Positions 8,251 to 18,374 of a DNA stretch of 64,000 nt are shown here, piece after piece. The DNA lies in NCBI GenBank assembly GCA_024742405.1, contig JANSYP010000001.1:1178001-1242000 (forward strand), given 5' to 3'. Numbering within the stretch: position 1 is the stretch's first letter; every line of letters begins with the position of its first letter. A program made the translations under genes and the position numbers. The notes beneath the pieces were generated by a model. That model was not told the DNA's origin. It saw only the letters and a list, made by a program, of their open reading frames with translations, and did not search any database. This DNA is from Paracoccaceae bacterium (lineage in GTDB: Bacteria > Pseudomonadota > Alphaproteobacteria > Rhodobacterales > Rhodobacteraceae).

Positions 8251-9849
8251 ATGGCTAACGATCAGACGACGCAAAATGTGAGCGATCTTCTCGTTGTCGG
8301 CGGCGGGATCAATGGCTGCGGGATCGCGCGGGATGCCGCCGGTCGGGGCCTTTCGGTCACGCTGGTGGAAATGAACGATCTTGCTTCGGCGACCTCTTCG
8401 GCGTCCACCAAGCTTTTCCATGGCGGTCTGCGCTATCTGGAATATTTCGAGTTTCGCCTGGTGCGCGAGGCGCTGATCGAACGCGAAACGCTGCTCCGCG
8501 CGATGCCGCATATCAGCTGGCCGATGCGCTTCGTGCTGCCCTACCACGCCAGTCAGCGGTTCGAGGGCGACACACCGACGTCGCGCTGGCTCAACCGCGT
8601 GATGCCCTGGATGAAGGGGCGCCGCCCGGCCTGGCTGATCCGCCTCGGTCTGTTCCTTTATGACCATATGGGCGGGCGCAAGATCCTGCCCGGGGCGAGC
8701 ACCGTCGATCTGACGCGCGGGCCCGAAGGCGCGCCGCTCAAGGACAAGTTCACGAAAGCCTACGAGTATTCCGACTGCTGGATCGAGGATTCGCGCCTCG
8801 TTGCGCTGAATGCGCGCGATGCCGAGGCGCGGGGGGCCGAGATCCTGACGCGTACACGGCTCGTGTCGGCAGAGGTTCAGGATGGCCTCTGGGTCGCGAC
8901 TCTGGAAGACAGCGAAACCGGCACGCAATCGATCCGCCGCGGGCGGATGCTGGTCAATGCCGGCGGCCCGTGGGTGGCCGACATCATCCAGGGCAAGATG
9001 CGGCGCAACACCGGTGAAAAAGTGCGTCTGGTGCGCGGTTCGCACATCGTGACCCGCAAGCTCTTTGACCATGACAAATGTTACTTCTTTCAGGGGCAGG
9101 ACGGCCGGATCATTTTTGCGATCCCCTACGAGACCGATTTCACCCTGATCGGAACCACCGACCAGGAACACACCGATCCGTCCAGGCGTCCCGAGATCAC
9201 CGACGAGGAGCGCGACTATCTGGTCGCCTTCGCCTCGGAATATCTCAAGGCGCCGGTGACGCGCGACGACATCGTGTGGAGCTATTCCGGTGTGCGGCCG
9301 CTCTATGACGACGGCGCCAAATCCGCGACGGCGGCGACACGGGACTACGTACTGACGGTCGATGACAGCGGCGGGGCGCCGGCGCTCAACGTCTTTGGCG
9401 GCAAGATCACGACCTATCGCCGTCTGGCCGAGGCCGCGCTGAAAAAGATCGCGCCCCATATACCCGGCACGGGCGACGCCTGGACCGCGGGTGTGCCGCT
9501 GCCCGGCGGCGATTTTCCCGTAACCGGTGTCCCTGCGCTGATCGCCGAGCTGCAGGCGGACTATCCGTTTCTGACCGAACGCTGGGCCCGCCGTCTGGTC
9601 CGGGCCTATGGTGTCGAAGCGCGCGAACTGCTCGGCACGGCGCGTGATGCCAGCGATCTGGGGCGGGACTTCGGTGCCACGCTGACGGAGGCCGAAGTGC
9701 GCTGGCTGATGGGCCGGGAATACGCCCGCACCGCCGAAGATGTGCTCTGGCGCCGGTCGAAACTCGGGCTCCGCCTCTCGACGGATGAGGCGCAATCGTT
9801 GAACAGTTGGATGGAACAGGAACGCACGGCGCGCAGCGCCGCGGAATGA
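8251..9849 (+). CDS. glpD: Aerobic glycerol-3-phosphate dehydrogenase
   Basis: A 532-residue FAD-dependent enzyme, membrane-associated in the family, oxidising glycerol-3-phosphate to dihydroxyacetone phosphate with electrons passed to quinone. The FAD-binding motif is VVGGGINGCGIARDAAGRG near residue 12, followed by SASTKLFHGGLRYLE. The central part contains IFAIPYETDFTLIGTTDQEH, and the C-terminal part has NVFGGKITTYRRLAE, both family hallmarks. The ATG at 8251 follows GGGGGA. It is the first gene of the glycerol operon and divergent from glpR. No glycerol kinase gene is present in the window. Confidence 0.96.
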   Translation: MANDQTTQNVSDLLVVGGGINGCGIARDAAGRGLSVTLVEMNDLASATSSASTKLFHGGLRYLEYFEFRLVREALIERETLLRAMPHISWPMRFVLPYHASQRFEGDTPTSRWLNRVMPWMKGRRPAWLIRLGLFLYDHMGGRKILPGASTVDLTRGPEGAPLKDKFTKAYEYSDCWIEDSRLVALNARDAEARGAEILTRTRLVSAEVQDGLWVATLEDSETGTQSIRRGRMLVNAGGPWVADIIQGKMRRNTGEKVRLVRGSHIVTRKLFDHDKCYFFQGQDGRIIFAIPYETDFTLIGTTDQEHTDPSRRPEITDEERDYLVAFASEYLKAPVTRDDIVWSYSGVRPLYDDGAKSATAATRDYVLTVDDSGGAPALNVFGGKITTYRRLAEAALKKIAPHIPGTGDAWTAGVPLPGGDFPVTGVPALIAELQADYPFLTERWARRLVRAYGVEARELLGTARDASDLGRDFGATLTEAEVRWLMGREYARTAEDVLWRRSKLGLRLSTDEAQSLNSWMEQERTARSAAE

Positions 9850-9898
9850 CGCGCCCCGCACCCGTGTGGTGCGGCTGGCGAGAGGGAGGAAAGACGCA

Positions 9899-10987
9899 AT
9901 GGCACTCACGCTCGAGGGCGTGTCGAAGATTGTGAGCGGACAGACTCACATCTACCCGACCGATCTGACGCTGCATAAGGGCACGATGAACGTGCTGCTG
10001 GGGCCGACGCTCTCGGGCAAGACGTCGCTGATGCGGATCATGGCCGGCCTCGACAAACCGAACACAGGCCGGGTGCTGTGGAACGGCGAGGATGTGACCG
10101 GTGTGCGGGTGCAGGACCGGGGCGTCGCGATGGTCTATCAGCAGTTCATCAATTATCCCTCCATGACCGTCTACGACAACATCGCCTCGCCGATGCGGCT
10201 GCTGGGCAAGAACAAGTCCGAGATCGACAGCGCGGTGCGGGGTGCGGCCGATATCATGAAGCTCGGACCGATGCTCGACCGCAAGCCGCTGGAGCTTTCG
10301 GGCGGCCAGCAGCAGCGCTGCGCGCTCGCCCGGGCGCTGGTCAAGGATGCCGGGCTGGTGCTGCTCGACGAACCGCTGGCCAATCTCGACTACAAGCTGC
10401 GCGAGGAGCTGCGTATCGAGATCCCGAAGATCTTCGAGGCCGCGGGCTCGATCTTTGTCTATGCCACGACCGAACCCGAAGAGGCGCTGCTGCTCGGCGG
10501 GCGCACGGCCACGTTGTGGGAAGGGCGGGTGACCCAGTTCGGCCCGACCGCGGATGTCTATCGTCAGCCGGTCGATGTCACCACGGCGCGGGTGTTTTCC
10601 GACCCGCCGATGAATTTCCTGCAGGTGATCAAGTCGGGCGACCAACTGCTCTTCGGGGACGGTCAGGCCATCGAGGCATCCGGCGCGCTGGCGCAGCTGC
10701 CCGACGGACCCTTCACCGCGGGGTTTCGTCCCAACCATATCGAGCTGGAGAAACACACCGACGATGCGATGCGGTTTGTCACGTCTCTGAATGTCTTCGA
10801 AATCACTGGCTCGGAGACCTTCGTGCATCTCGAACATCACGGCGATCGCTGGGTCGGACTGATCCACGGCGTGCGCGATCTTGAGATCGGCGCGGAACTG
10901 GCGGTCTATCTCGATCCGTCGCACGTCTATGTCTTCGGCGAGGATGGCCGATTGCTGGCGCCCGCGTCCTACGCGCTGGCGGCCTGA
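9899..10987 (+). CDS. glpS: Glycerol ABC transporter ATPase GlpS-like, lacking the switch histidine
   Basis: A 362-residue ABC ATPase of the MalK/UgpC type with a C-terminal TOBE-like domain. Walker A is GPTLSGKTS (35-43), the Q-loop is in VYQQF, the signature LSGGQQQR starts at 133 and Walker B is LVLLDEP. The switch (H-loop) position, normally VTHDQxEA, reads ATTEPEEA, so Thr191 replaces the histidine. The preceding GGGAGGA and the ATG at 9899 fix the start. It sits 49 nt after glpD and 11 nt before the second ATPase, consistent with a heterodimeric ATPase pair as in rhizobial GlpSTPQV importers. Confidence 0.92.
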   Translation: MALTLEGVSKIVSGQTHIYPTDLTLHKGTMNVLLGPTLSGKTSLMRIMAGLDKPNTGRVLWNGEDVTGVRVQDRGVAMVYQQFINYPSMTVYDNIASPMRLLGKNKSEIDSAVRGAADIMKLGPMLDRKPLELSGGQQQRCALARALVKDAGLVLLDEPLANLDYKLREELRIEIPKIFEAAGSIFVYATTEPEEALLLGGRTATLWEGRVTQFGPTADVYRQPVDVTTARVFSDPPMNFLQVIKSGDQLLFGDGQAIEASGALAQLPDGPFTAGFRPNHIELEKHTDDAMRFVTSLNVFEITGSETFVHLEHHGDRWVGLIHGVRDLEIGAELAVYLDPSHVYVFGEDGRLLAPASYALAA

Positions 10988-10998
10988 GGGAGGGACCG

Positions 10999-12075
10999 AT
11001 GGCAAAGATCACGCTCGACAATCTCGCGCATTCCTACCTGCCCAACCCGAAGAGCGAGGATGATTTCGCGCTCAAGGAGCTCAACCACGACTGGGCCGAC
11101 GGCGAGGCCTATGCGTTGCTCGGCGCGTCTGGTTGCGGAAAGTCCACGCTTCTCAATATCATATCGGGCCTTCTTCATCCAAGCCAGGGCCGTATTCTGT
11201 TCGACGATGTCGACGTTACGAACGCGCCGACGGCAGAGCGCAACATCGCCCAGGTGTTCCAGTTTCCGGTCGTCTACGACACGATGAGCGTGCACGACAA
11301 TCTGGCCTTTCCGCTGCGCAACCGGGGCAATTCGGCGGAGTATGTCGAACAGCGCGTCCAGGCGATCGCCCAGATGATCGGCATGGAGGACGTGCTGAAG
11401 CGCAAGGCGCGCGGACTGACGGCGGATGCCAAGCAGAAGATCTCGCTCGGGCGCGGCATGGTCCGCGAGGACGTCAACGCACTGTTGTTCGACGAGCCGC
11501 TGACGGTGATCGACCCGCATATGAAATGGGAGTTGCGCACCCAGCTCAAGAGCCTGCACCACGAATTCGGGCACACGATGATCTATGTCACCCATGACCA
11601 GACCGAGGCGCTGACCTTCGCCGACAAGGTGGTAGTGATGTATGACGGCCGGGTCGTGCAGATCGGCACGCCGCAGGAGCTGTTCGAGCGCCCGGCGCAC
11701 ACGTTCGTGGGCTTCTTCATCGGCTCTCCGGGCATGAACGTAATCCCGGCCGAGGTGTCGGGAACGCACGCCATCGTCCATGGCGCCGAGATCCCGCTTT
11801 CGCACAGCTATGGCGCGCTGTCGGGCAAGGTCGAGATCGGCGTGCGGCCGGAATTCGCGACGCTGACCGTCGACGAGGGCCTGCCCGTGAAAGTGCGCCG
11901 GGTCGAGGATGTCGGGCGCCACAAGATCGTGCGCGCGTCGATTTTCGATCAGGAAATCAACATCATCGCCGACGAGGGGGACAATATCGGGCCCGACCTG
12001 AAATTCGTCCGCTTCGACCCGGCCAACATCAATGTCTATGCCAATGACTGGCTCGTGCAGGAGGGCGCCGCCTGA
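10999..12075 (+). CDS. glpT: Glycerol ABC transporter ATPase GlpT-like, degenerate signature
   Basis: A 358-residue ABC ATPase, partner of the preceding one. Walker A is GASGCGKST (42-50), the Q-loop is in VFQFP, Walker B is ALLFDEP and the H-loop is VTHDQTEA with His199 intact. The signature motif is strongly altered: LTADAKQ (140-146) stands where LSGGQ is expected, and the D-loop reads TVIDPH. Its own nucleotide pocket is thus intact, but the signature it offers to its partner is not. The stop overlaps the next gene's ATG (TGATG at 12073-12077). Confidence 0.92.
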   Translation: MAKITLDNLAHSYLPNPKSEDDFALKELNHDWADGEAYALLGASGCGKSTLLNIISGLLHPSQGRILFDDVDVTNAPTAERNIAQVFQFPVVYDTMSVHDNLAFPLRNRGNSAEYVEQRVQAIAQMIGMEDVLKRKARGLTADAKQKISLGRGMVREDVNALLFDEPLTVIDPHMKWELRTQLKSLHHEFGHTMIYVTHDQTEALTFADKVVVMYDGRVVQIGTPQELFERPAHTFVGFFIGSPGMNVIPAEVSGTHAIVHGAEIPLSHSYGALSGKVEIGVRPEFATLTVDEGLPVKVRRVEDVGRHKIVRASIFDQEINIIADEGDNIGPDLKFVRFDPANINVYANDWLVQEGAA

Positions 12076-12946
12076 TGGAAAAGACCGTCAATCACAAGGC
12101 CTGGTTCCTGGTCCTGCCCGTGCTGGTGCTGGTCGCGTTCTCGGCTGTCATCCCGCTGATGACCGTGGTGAACTATGCCGTGCAGGACACGTTCGGGAAC
12201 AACCAGTTCTTCTGGGCGGGCCTCGAATGGTTCGAGGAAATGCTCGCCAGCGAACGGATGTGGGACGCGCTCGGCCGTCAGCTCGCCTTCTCGGCCATCA
12301 TCCTCGCGATCCAGGTGCCGCTGGGCATCATCGTGGCGCTGAACATGCCCAAGAAAGGCTTCTGGGCCTCGGTTTGCCTGGTGCTTATGGCGCTGCCGCT
12401 GCTGGTGCCGTGGAATGTCGTGGGCACGATCTGGCAGATCTTCGGGCGTCAGGATATCGGCCTGCTCGGGCATACGCTCAACGCCATCGGGATCGAGTAC
12501 AATTACACGCAGAATTTCTATGCCGCCTGGGCGACGGTAATCGTGATGGATGTCTGGCACTGGACGTCGCTGGTGGCGCTGCTGGCCTATGCCGGGCTGC
12601 AGTCGATCCCCAACGCCTATTATCAGGCCGCCGAGATCGACCAGGCGAGCCGCTGGAAGGTGTTCCGCTATATCGAGTTGCCCAAGATGCAGGGCGTTCT
12701 GATGATTGCGATCCTGCTGCGCTTCATGGACAGTTTCATGATCTATACCGAGCCCTTCGTGGTCACGGGCGGGGGACCGGGTAATGCGACGACCTTCCTG
12801 TCGATCGACCTGGTCAAGATGGCCCTTGGGCAGTTCGACCTCGGCCCTGCGGCGGCGTTCTCGCTGATGTATTTCCTCGTGATCCTGCTGATCAGTTGGG
12901 TGTTCTACACCGTGATGACCAACCTTGACAAAGCGGAGGGCCGGTA

Positions 12947-12947
<1 letters not shown>
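12075..12947 (+). CDS. glpP: Glycerol ABC transporter permease GlpP-like
   Basis: A 290-residue inner-membrane permease of the MalF/UgpA type with about six hydrophobic segments, beginning with WFLVLPVLVLVAFSAVIPL. The cytoplasmic EAA loop reads AAEIDQASRWKVFRYIELP near residue 190 and contacts the ATPases. Start and stop codons overlap those of its neighbours by one base, indicating tight coupling with glpT and glpQ. Confidence 0.92.
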
Positions 12948-13800
<853 letters not shown>

Positions 13801-13801
<1 letters not shown>

Positions 13802-14055
13802 TGGCATTGACCTGGCAGGAGCAACTTCCGGGATGCTTCGGCGTCGTCGACAAGACGTTCGCTTTGCATCCTTTGGATCATGGACGAGCCCTCTCGCTAC
13901 TGAATGCGCTTGTCGATGAGAACGTTTCTTGGCCAAAGGTCGAAGAGGAGGCGACCACATTCCTGGTGAATGCGGATGTCTCGGACGACCATGCAGCCGA
14001 GCAATTGAGAACGATGAAGCGGATGATCGAGCCGTGGCTCGACAGCATCTGCTAG
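13801..14055 (+). CDS. Small hypothetical protein inside the glycerol operon
   Basis: An 84-residue, soluble-looking protein (MALTWQEQLPGCFGV at the start, MIEPWLDSIC at the end). Its ATG overlaps the glpQ stop (TGATG at 13799-13803), and the next gene starts 15 nt after it with its own AGGAG site, so it appears to be a true operon member. I do not recognise a family, and I do not know it from other glpSTPQV operons, where the permease is normally followed directly by the DUF2160-like protein. Codon use is somewhat less GC-biased than its neighbours (for example TTTGCATCCTTTGGATCATG). Confidence 0.6.
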
Positions 14056-14070
14056 AGCAGGAGAAAAGCA

Positions 14071-14343
14071 ATGGACTGGATGGCATGGACTTGGCCGACG
14101 GCAATCTTTTTCCTCGTGATTGCCGCGATCCTGATCACCTTCACGTTCCTCGCGATCCGCTATCCCGAAACGCCGCGCGTCGGCATCCTGCGGATCGAGA
14201 CGACGCGCGGCGACCGGCTTTTCATCACGCTTTTGGGCTCGGCCTTCATCAATCTGGCCTGGCTCGGGCTCACGGATTTTCCGCAACCCTATGCATTGGG
14301 CATTTGCGCCCTTTACGCGGTCTGCGTTTTCCGATGGGTTTAA
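14071..14343 (+). CDS. DUF2160-like small integral membrane protein
   Basis: A 90-residue protein with about three hydrophobic segments (AIFFLVIAAILITFTFLAI; FITLLGSAFINLAWLGL; ALGICALYAVCVF). The sequence RYPETPRVGILRIETTRGDR between them matches what I know of the small DUF2160 family found in glycerol ABC operons. It probably assists or modulates the GlpPQ permease; the role is unproven. An AGGAG lies about 9 bases before the ATG. Confidence 0.8.
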   Translation: MDWMAWTWPTAIFFLVIAAILITFTFLAIRYPETPRVGILRIETTRGDRLFITLLGSAFINLAWLGLTDFPQPYALGICALYAVCVFRWV

Positions 14344-14411
14344 CTGGCTGCAGGGGCGTCAGATCCCGCAGCCAAAAATCAAAAACAGGGTTCACCAACG
14401 GGAGGTATCTC

Positions 14412-16127
14412 ATGAACCGACTACTCACCTCGACCACGGCGCTGTCGCTGCTGGTCATGACCCCGGTCTTTGCCGATATGGAGGCTGCGAACGCCTTCCT
14501 CGACAATGAGATCGACGGACTTTCGGTCCTGACGCGGGAAGAGCAGGAGGCGGAGATGCAGTTCTTCGTCGACGCGGCCCAGCCGTTCCAGGGCATGGAG
14601 ATCAAGGTCGTCTCCGAGACCATCACCACCCATGAGTATGAAAGCCAGGTTCTGGCGCCGGCCTTTTCGGCGATCACCGGCATTCAGGTCACCCACGATC
14701 TGATCGGCGAAGGCGATGTCGTCGAGAAGCTGCAGACCCAGATGCAGTCGGGCGAGAACATCTATGATGCCTATGTCAATGACAGCGACCTGATCGGCAC
14801 CCACTGGCGCTATCAGCAGGTCCGCAACCTGACCGACTGGATGGCGGGCGAAGGCGCAGAAGTGACGCTGCCGACCCTCGATCTGCCCGACTTCATCGGC
14901 CTGAAATTCGTGACCGGCCCGGACGGCAAGCTTTACCAGTTGCCCGACCAGCAGTTCGCGAACCTCTACTGGTTCCGCTACGACTGGTTCAACGACGAGA
15001 AGAACAAGGCGGACTTCAAGGAAGCCTATGGCTATGACCTCGGCGTTCCGGTCAACTGGTCGGCCTATGAAGACATCGCGGAGTTCTTTACGGGGCGCGA
15101 TCTGAGCCATCTCGGCGTCGAAGGCGAAGTCTTCGGCAACATGGACTACGGCAAGAAAGACCCCTCGCTCGGCTGGCGTTACACCGATGCGTGGATGTCC
15201 ATGGCCGGAATGGGCGATGTCGGTGAACCCAACGGTCTGCCCGTCGATGAATGGGGCATCCGGGTCAACGAGAACAGCCAGCCCGTCGGCTCCTGCGTCG
15301 CGCGCGGCGGTGCCACGAACTCGCCTGCCGCGGTCTATGCCGTGACCAAGGCCATCGAATGGCTGCAGAAATATTCGCCTCCGGCGGCTGCTGGCATGAC
15401 CTTCTCCGAAGCCGGCCCGATCCCGGCCCAGGGCAATATCGCGCAGCAGATGTTCTGGTACACGGCGTTCACCGCGGCGACGGTCGAGCCCGATCTGCCC
15501 GTGATGAACGAGGACGGCACACCGAAATGGCGGATGGCGCCCTCGCCGCACGGGGTCTACTGGCAGGAAGGCACCAAGATCGGCTATCAGGATGCCGGGT
15601 CCTGGACGCTGATGGAATCCACACCTGTGGACCGGGCTCAGGCGGCCTGGCTCTATGCCCAGTTCGTGACCTCCAAGACGGTGGACCTGAAGAAATCCGC
15701 CGTCGGCCTGACCTTCATCCGCGAGTCCACGATCGACTCCGACTATTTCACCGAGCGCGCGCCGCGTCTCGGCGGTCTGGTCGAATTCTATCGCTCGCCG
15801 GCGCGGGTCCAGTGGTCGCCCACGGGCACCAACGTTCCGGACTACCCCAAGCTGGCGCAGCTCTGGTGGCAGAATATCGGGGACGCGATGTCCGGTGCCA
15901 AGACCCCGCAGGAAGCGCTCGATGCTCTCTGTGCGGATCAGGAACGCGTCATGGAGCGCCTGGAGCGTGCCGGCGTACAGGGCGACCTCGGCCCGGTCAT
16001 GAACGAGCCGCAGGACCCGGAAGTCTGGCTGAGCCAGCCCGGATCGCCCAAGGCGAAGCTGGAGAACGAGGAAGAGGAGCCGGTCACGGTCTCCTATGAC
16101 GAGCTGATCCAGTCCTGGCAGAACTGA
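14412..16127 (+). CDS. glpV: Glycerol ABC transporter substrate-binding protein GlpV-like
   Basis: A 571-residue periplasmic solute-binding protein, with a signal peptide at residues 1-22 (LLTSTTALSLLVMTPVFA) cleaved before DMEAANAF. It is of the extracellular family 1 type: INDAYVNDSD-like and GLKFVTGPDGKLYQLPDQQF segments mark the binding lobes. The large size, last position in the operon and the DUF2160 neighbour fit GlpV, the glycerol receptor. The GGAGG 7 bases upstream of the ATG at 14412 is strong, as expected for a protein made in excess over the permease. Confidence 0.9.
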   Translation: MNRLLTSTTALSLLVMTPVFADMEAANAFLDNEIDGLSVLTREEQEAEMQFFVDAAQPFQGMEIKVVSETITTHEYESQVLAPAFSAITGIQVTHDLIGEGDVVEKLQTQMQSGENIYDAYVNDSDLIGTHWRYQQVRNLTDWMAGEGAEVTLPTLDLPDFIGLKFVTGPDGKLYQLPDQQFANLYWFRYDWFNDEKNKADFKEAYGYDLGVPVNWSAYEDIAEFFTGRDLSHLGVEGEVFGNMDYGKKDPSLGWRYTDAWMSMAGMGDVGEPNGLPVDEWGIRVNENSQPVGSCVARGGATNSPAAVYAVTKAIEWLQKYSPPAAAGMTFSEAGPIPAQGNIAQQMFWYTAFTAATVEPDLPVMNEDGTPKWRMAPSPHGVYWQEGTKIGYQDAGSWTLMESTPVDRAQAAWLYAQFVTSKTVDLKKSAVGLTFIRESTIDSDYFTERAPRLGGLVEFYRSPARVQWSPTGTNVPDYPKLAQLWWQNIGDAMSGAKTPQEALDALCADQERVMERLERAGVQGDLGPVMNEPQDPEVWLSQPGSPKAKLENEEEEPVTVSYDELIQSWQN

Positions 16128-16135
16128 GGCTCTCC

Positions 16136-16155
16136 GGGCCGCGCATCTGCGGCCC
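16136..16155 (+). terminator. Hairpin after glpV, possible attenuator
   Basis: A perfect 7-bp stem GGGCCGC/GCGGCCC with loop GCATCT lies 8 bases after the glpV stop. No U-tract follows directly. A second small hairpin (CCCC-GGTGAA-CGGG) follows at about 16167-16180. It may act as a weak or processing hairpin separating glpV from the downstream dehydrogenase gene. Confidence 0.35.
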
Positions 16156-16246
16156 GGCAGGCTTTCCCCGGTGAACGGGGCGTGGTCGCGGCGGGGAACC
16201 CCTGCCGCGACTTGCATTTCTGCACCCGCGCAGGGATGAGTGCACC

Positions 16247-17422
16247 ATGACGATACGCTCCCAATCCACCGATATGACCGGCCTTTCCCCGTTCGCACTG
16301 CGCCTGCCGCCGAACACCCGGTTTGGCCGCGGGGCCGCCATGCGGGCCGTGACCGAAGTCGCCGCTCTGGGTCCGCGCCTGATCTTCGTGCATGGTGGCG
16401 ATCCTGTCCGCTCGGCCGACCTGCGGGGCGCGCTGGACGCAGCCGGTGCAACCCTTCAGACCGTCGCCTGTTCTACCGAGCCGACGCTGGACATGCTCAC
16501 CGATGCGCTCGACGGTGCGCGCAACTGGCGGGCGGATGCGGTCGTGGCCATGGGCGGCGGCGCCGCGCTCGATCTCGGCAAGGCGCTCGCGGCGTTGTTG
16601 CCCGCGCCGTCCACCGACCTGCTGGAGCATCTGGAGGTCGTGGGCGCAGGCCGTCCCCTCGCAGCCGCACCACTGCCCTTTGTGGCGGTGCCCACGACCG
16701 CGGGCACCGGTTCGGAAGCCACAAAGAATGCCGTCATCACGGTGCCGGAGCATGCGCGCAAGGTCAGCCTGCGCGACGACCGCATGGTCGCCGACCTGAT
16801 CGTGATCGACCCGAGCCTGACTGACGGCACCCCGCTGCGCCAGACACTCGCGAGCGGCCTCGATGCGGTCACGCAACTGATCGAGCCCTACCTTTCGGCC
16901 CGGGCGACCCCATTCACAGATGCGCTTTGCCGGCCCGCGATTGTGGAGGGTCTCTCCGCGCTCGCGACGCTCATGGATCGCGGAGAGGCGCCCCAGGCCC
17001 GCGATGCGCTGGCCTATGGTGCTTATGTCAGCGGTATCGCCCTGGCCAATGCGGGACTGGGTGCGGTCCACGGGCTCGCCGGTGTCGTGGGGGGCGAAAC
17101 GCAAGAGCCCCACGGCGCGATCTGCGGCCGCTTGTTGCCCGAGGTTCTGTGCACGCTCGCGGCGGTTGCACCCGAAGGCTCGCAAACGGCGGAGCGTCTG
17201 GCGCAGATCGATGCCGATGTTCAGGGAACGCTGGGCGTTGGATGCGACGGTCTGGCCGACTGGATCGCGCAGCGCGGCCTCGGCCCAGGTGCGGCGCCGC
17301 TCGATCCCGAGAGCCGCCGCCGGATCGCCGCGCAATCCGCAGCGTCTTCGTCCATGAAGGCCAGTCCCATCACCCTGTCCGAAACGCAGCTCGCCGGGGT
17401 GCTGGAGCGCGCAGGCTGGTAG
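16247..17422 (+). CDS. Iron-containing alcohol dehydrogenase family protein
   Basis: A 391-residue group III (iron-type) dehydrogenase. The NAD-binding motif GGGAALDLGKA is near residue 102 and TTAGTGSEATKNAVI near 148. Of the usual four metal ligands, Asp and the two later histidines (LGAVHGLAGVVGG and EPHGAICG) are visible. The first histidine (in the usual DAxTHAIE) is replaced: the sequence is LDAVTQLIEPYLS. The same variant occurs in a subgroup of proteobacterial family members, so it need not mean loss of activity. Its substrate is unknown. Its position 119 nt behind glpV suggests a link with alcohol or polyol metabolism. Confidence 0.82.
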   Translation: MTIRSQSTDMTGLSPFALRLPPNTRFGRGAAMRAVTEVAALGPRLIFVHGGDPVRSADLRGALDAAGATLQTVACSTEPTLDMLTDALDGARNWRADAVVAMGGGAALDLGKALAALLPAPSTDLLEHLEVVGAGRPLAAAPLPFVAVPTTAGTGSEATKNAVITVPEHARKVSLRDDRMVADLIVIDPSLTDGTPLRQTLASGLDAVTQLIEPYLSARATPFTDALCRPAIVEGLSALATLMDRGEAPQARDALAYGAYVSGIALANAGLGAVHGLAGVVGGETQEPHGAICGRLLPEVLCTLAAVAPEGSQTAERLAQIDADVQGTLGVGCDGLADWIAQRGLGPGAAPLDPESRRRIAAQSAASSSMKASPITLSETQLAGVLERAGW

Positions 17423-17602
17423 TCTGCCGACCACCTGAGCGCCCCTGAAGAGGCTGAAGCCGGTTTTTGCGGTTGAATTGAAATTTTTGGGCCCGTTGTT
17501 TATCGGGTGTGGTGCGCGCCAGGTGGCCGCGCGAGAACCGCGCGTTCCGCCCTCGGCGACGCTGTCAACGGGGGCAGGGCCGCCCGCAGACAGCCTCGGG
17601 TG

Positions 17603-18364
17603 TCAGTACTGCACGCCGCGGGTGAGCGCACCATCGATGACGAGGTTCGTACCTGTGGTGAAGCTCGATGCGGGGCTCGCCAGGAACACGATGCCGCGGG
17701 CGACCTCTTCGGGCTTGGCCATGCGTCCGGTTGGATTGAGGGCGAGCGCCTCGGCGAAGAGTTCCGGGTTGCCGGTCTCGATGCTCTCCCAGATCCCGCC
17801 CTCGAAATATGTGTTGCCCGGCGAGACCGAGTTCGCCCGGATGCCCTTGCCGGCCAGCTTGTAGGCCAACCCGCTGGCGTAGTGCACGATGGCGCTTTTG
17901 AAGGCGCCATAGGCCGGGCCGGTGAAGTCGACCTCGCGCCCCGAGACCGAAGAGACCAGGGTGATTGATCCTGCCTCGGACGCCTCCAGCCAGGGCATCG
18001 CGGCATTCACCAGCCGGACGCAATGCATCATGTCGGTCTCGAACCCGGCCTGCCAGGCGTCCTCGTCATCGGCCACGGCCAGTGCCGAGACATTGCCGAT
18101 GACCATGTCGATCCCGCCAAGCGCTTCGGCGGCGTCGGCAACCCAGCTTTCCAGCGCTGCCTTGTCGGACACATCGACCGCCGACCCGTGCACCGTGACA
18201 CCGGTGGGGCGCAGCGCGTCCAGCGTCGCCTCGACATCGGCCGCCGTGCGCGCACAGACCGACACATGTGCGCCTTCGGCGGCGAGGATGTCGGCGCAGC
18301 GCCGCCCGATCCCCTTGCTGCCGCCGGTGACGAGCGCGCGCCGTCCTTTCAATCCAAGATCCAT
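17603..18364 (-). CDS. SDR family oxidoreductase
   Basis: A 253-residue short-chain dehydrogenase. The cofactor motif TGGSKGIGR is at residues 13-21, an NVSA variant of the NAG motif follows near 91, the catalytic Ser is in LVSSVSG and the Tyr-Lys pair in AYGAFKSA near 150-157. The C-terminal FTTGTNLVIDGALTRG matches classical enzymes. Its start is 10 nt after the acetamidase stop, so it is the last gene of the amide operon. Substrate unknown; it may process an aldehyde or carboxylate derived from the amide. Confidence 0.85.
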   Translation of the reverse strand: MDLGLKGRRALVTGGSKGIGRRCADILAAEGAHVSVCARTAADVEATLDALRPTGVTVHGSAVDVSDKAALESWVADAAEALGGIDMVIGNVSALAVADDEDAWQAGFETDMMHCVRLVNAAMPWLEASEAGSITLVSSVSGREVDFTGPAYGAFKSAIVHYASGLAYKLAGKGIRANSVSPGNTYFEGGIWESIETGNPELFAEALALNPTGRMAKPEEVARGIVFLASPASSFTTGTNLVIDGALTRGVQY

Positions 18365-18374
18365 GGTCCGTCCC

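Noticed and set aside
16136-16246. Reading the hairpin after glpV as a full operon end
   Set aside because: No U-tract follows, and the next gene is on the same strand after 119 nt, so read-through is as likely.
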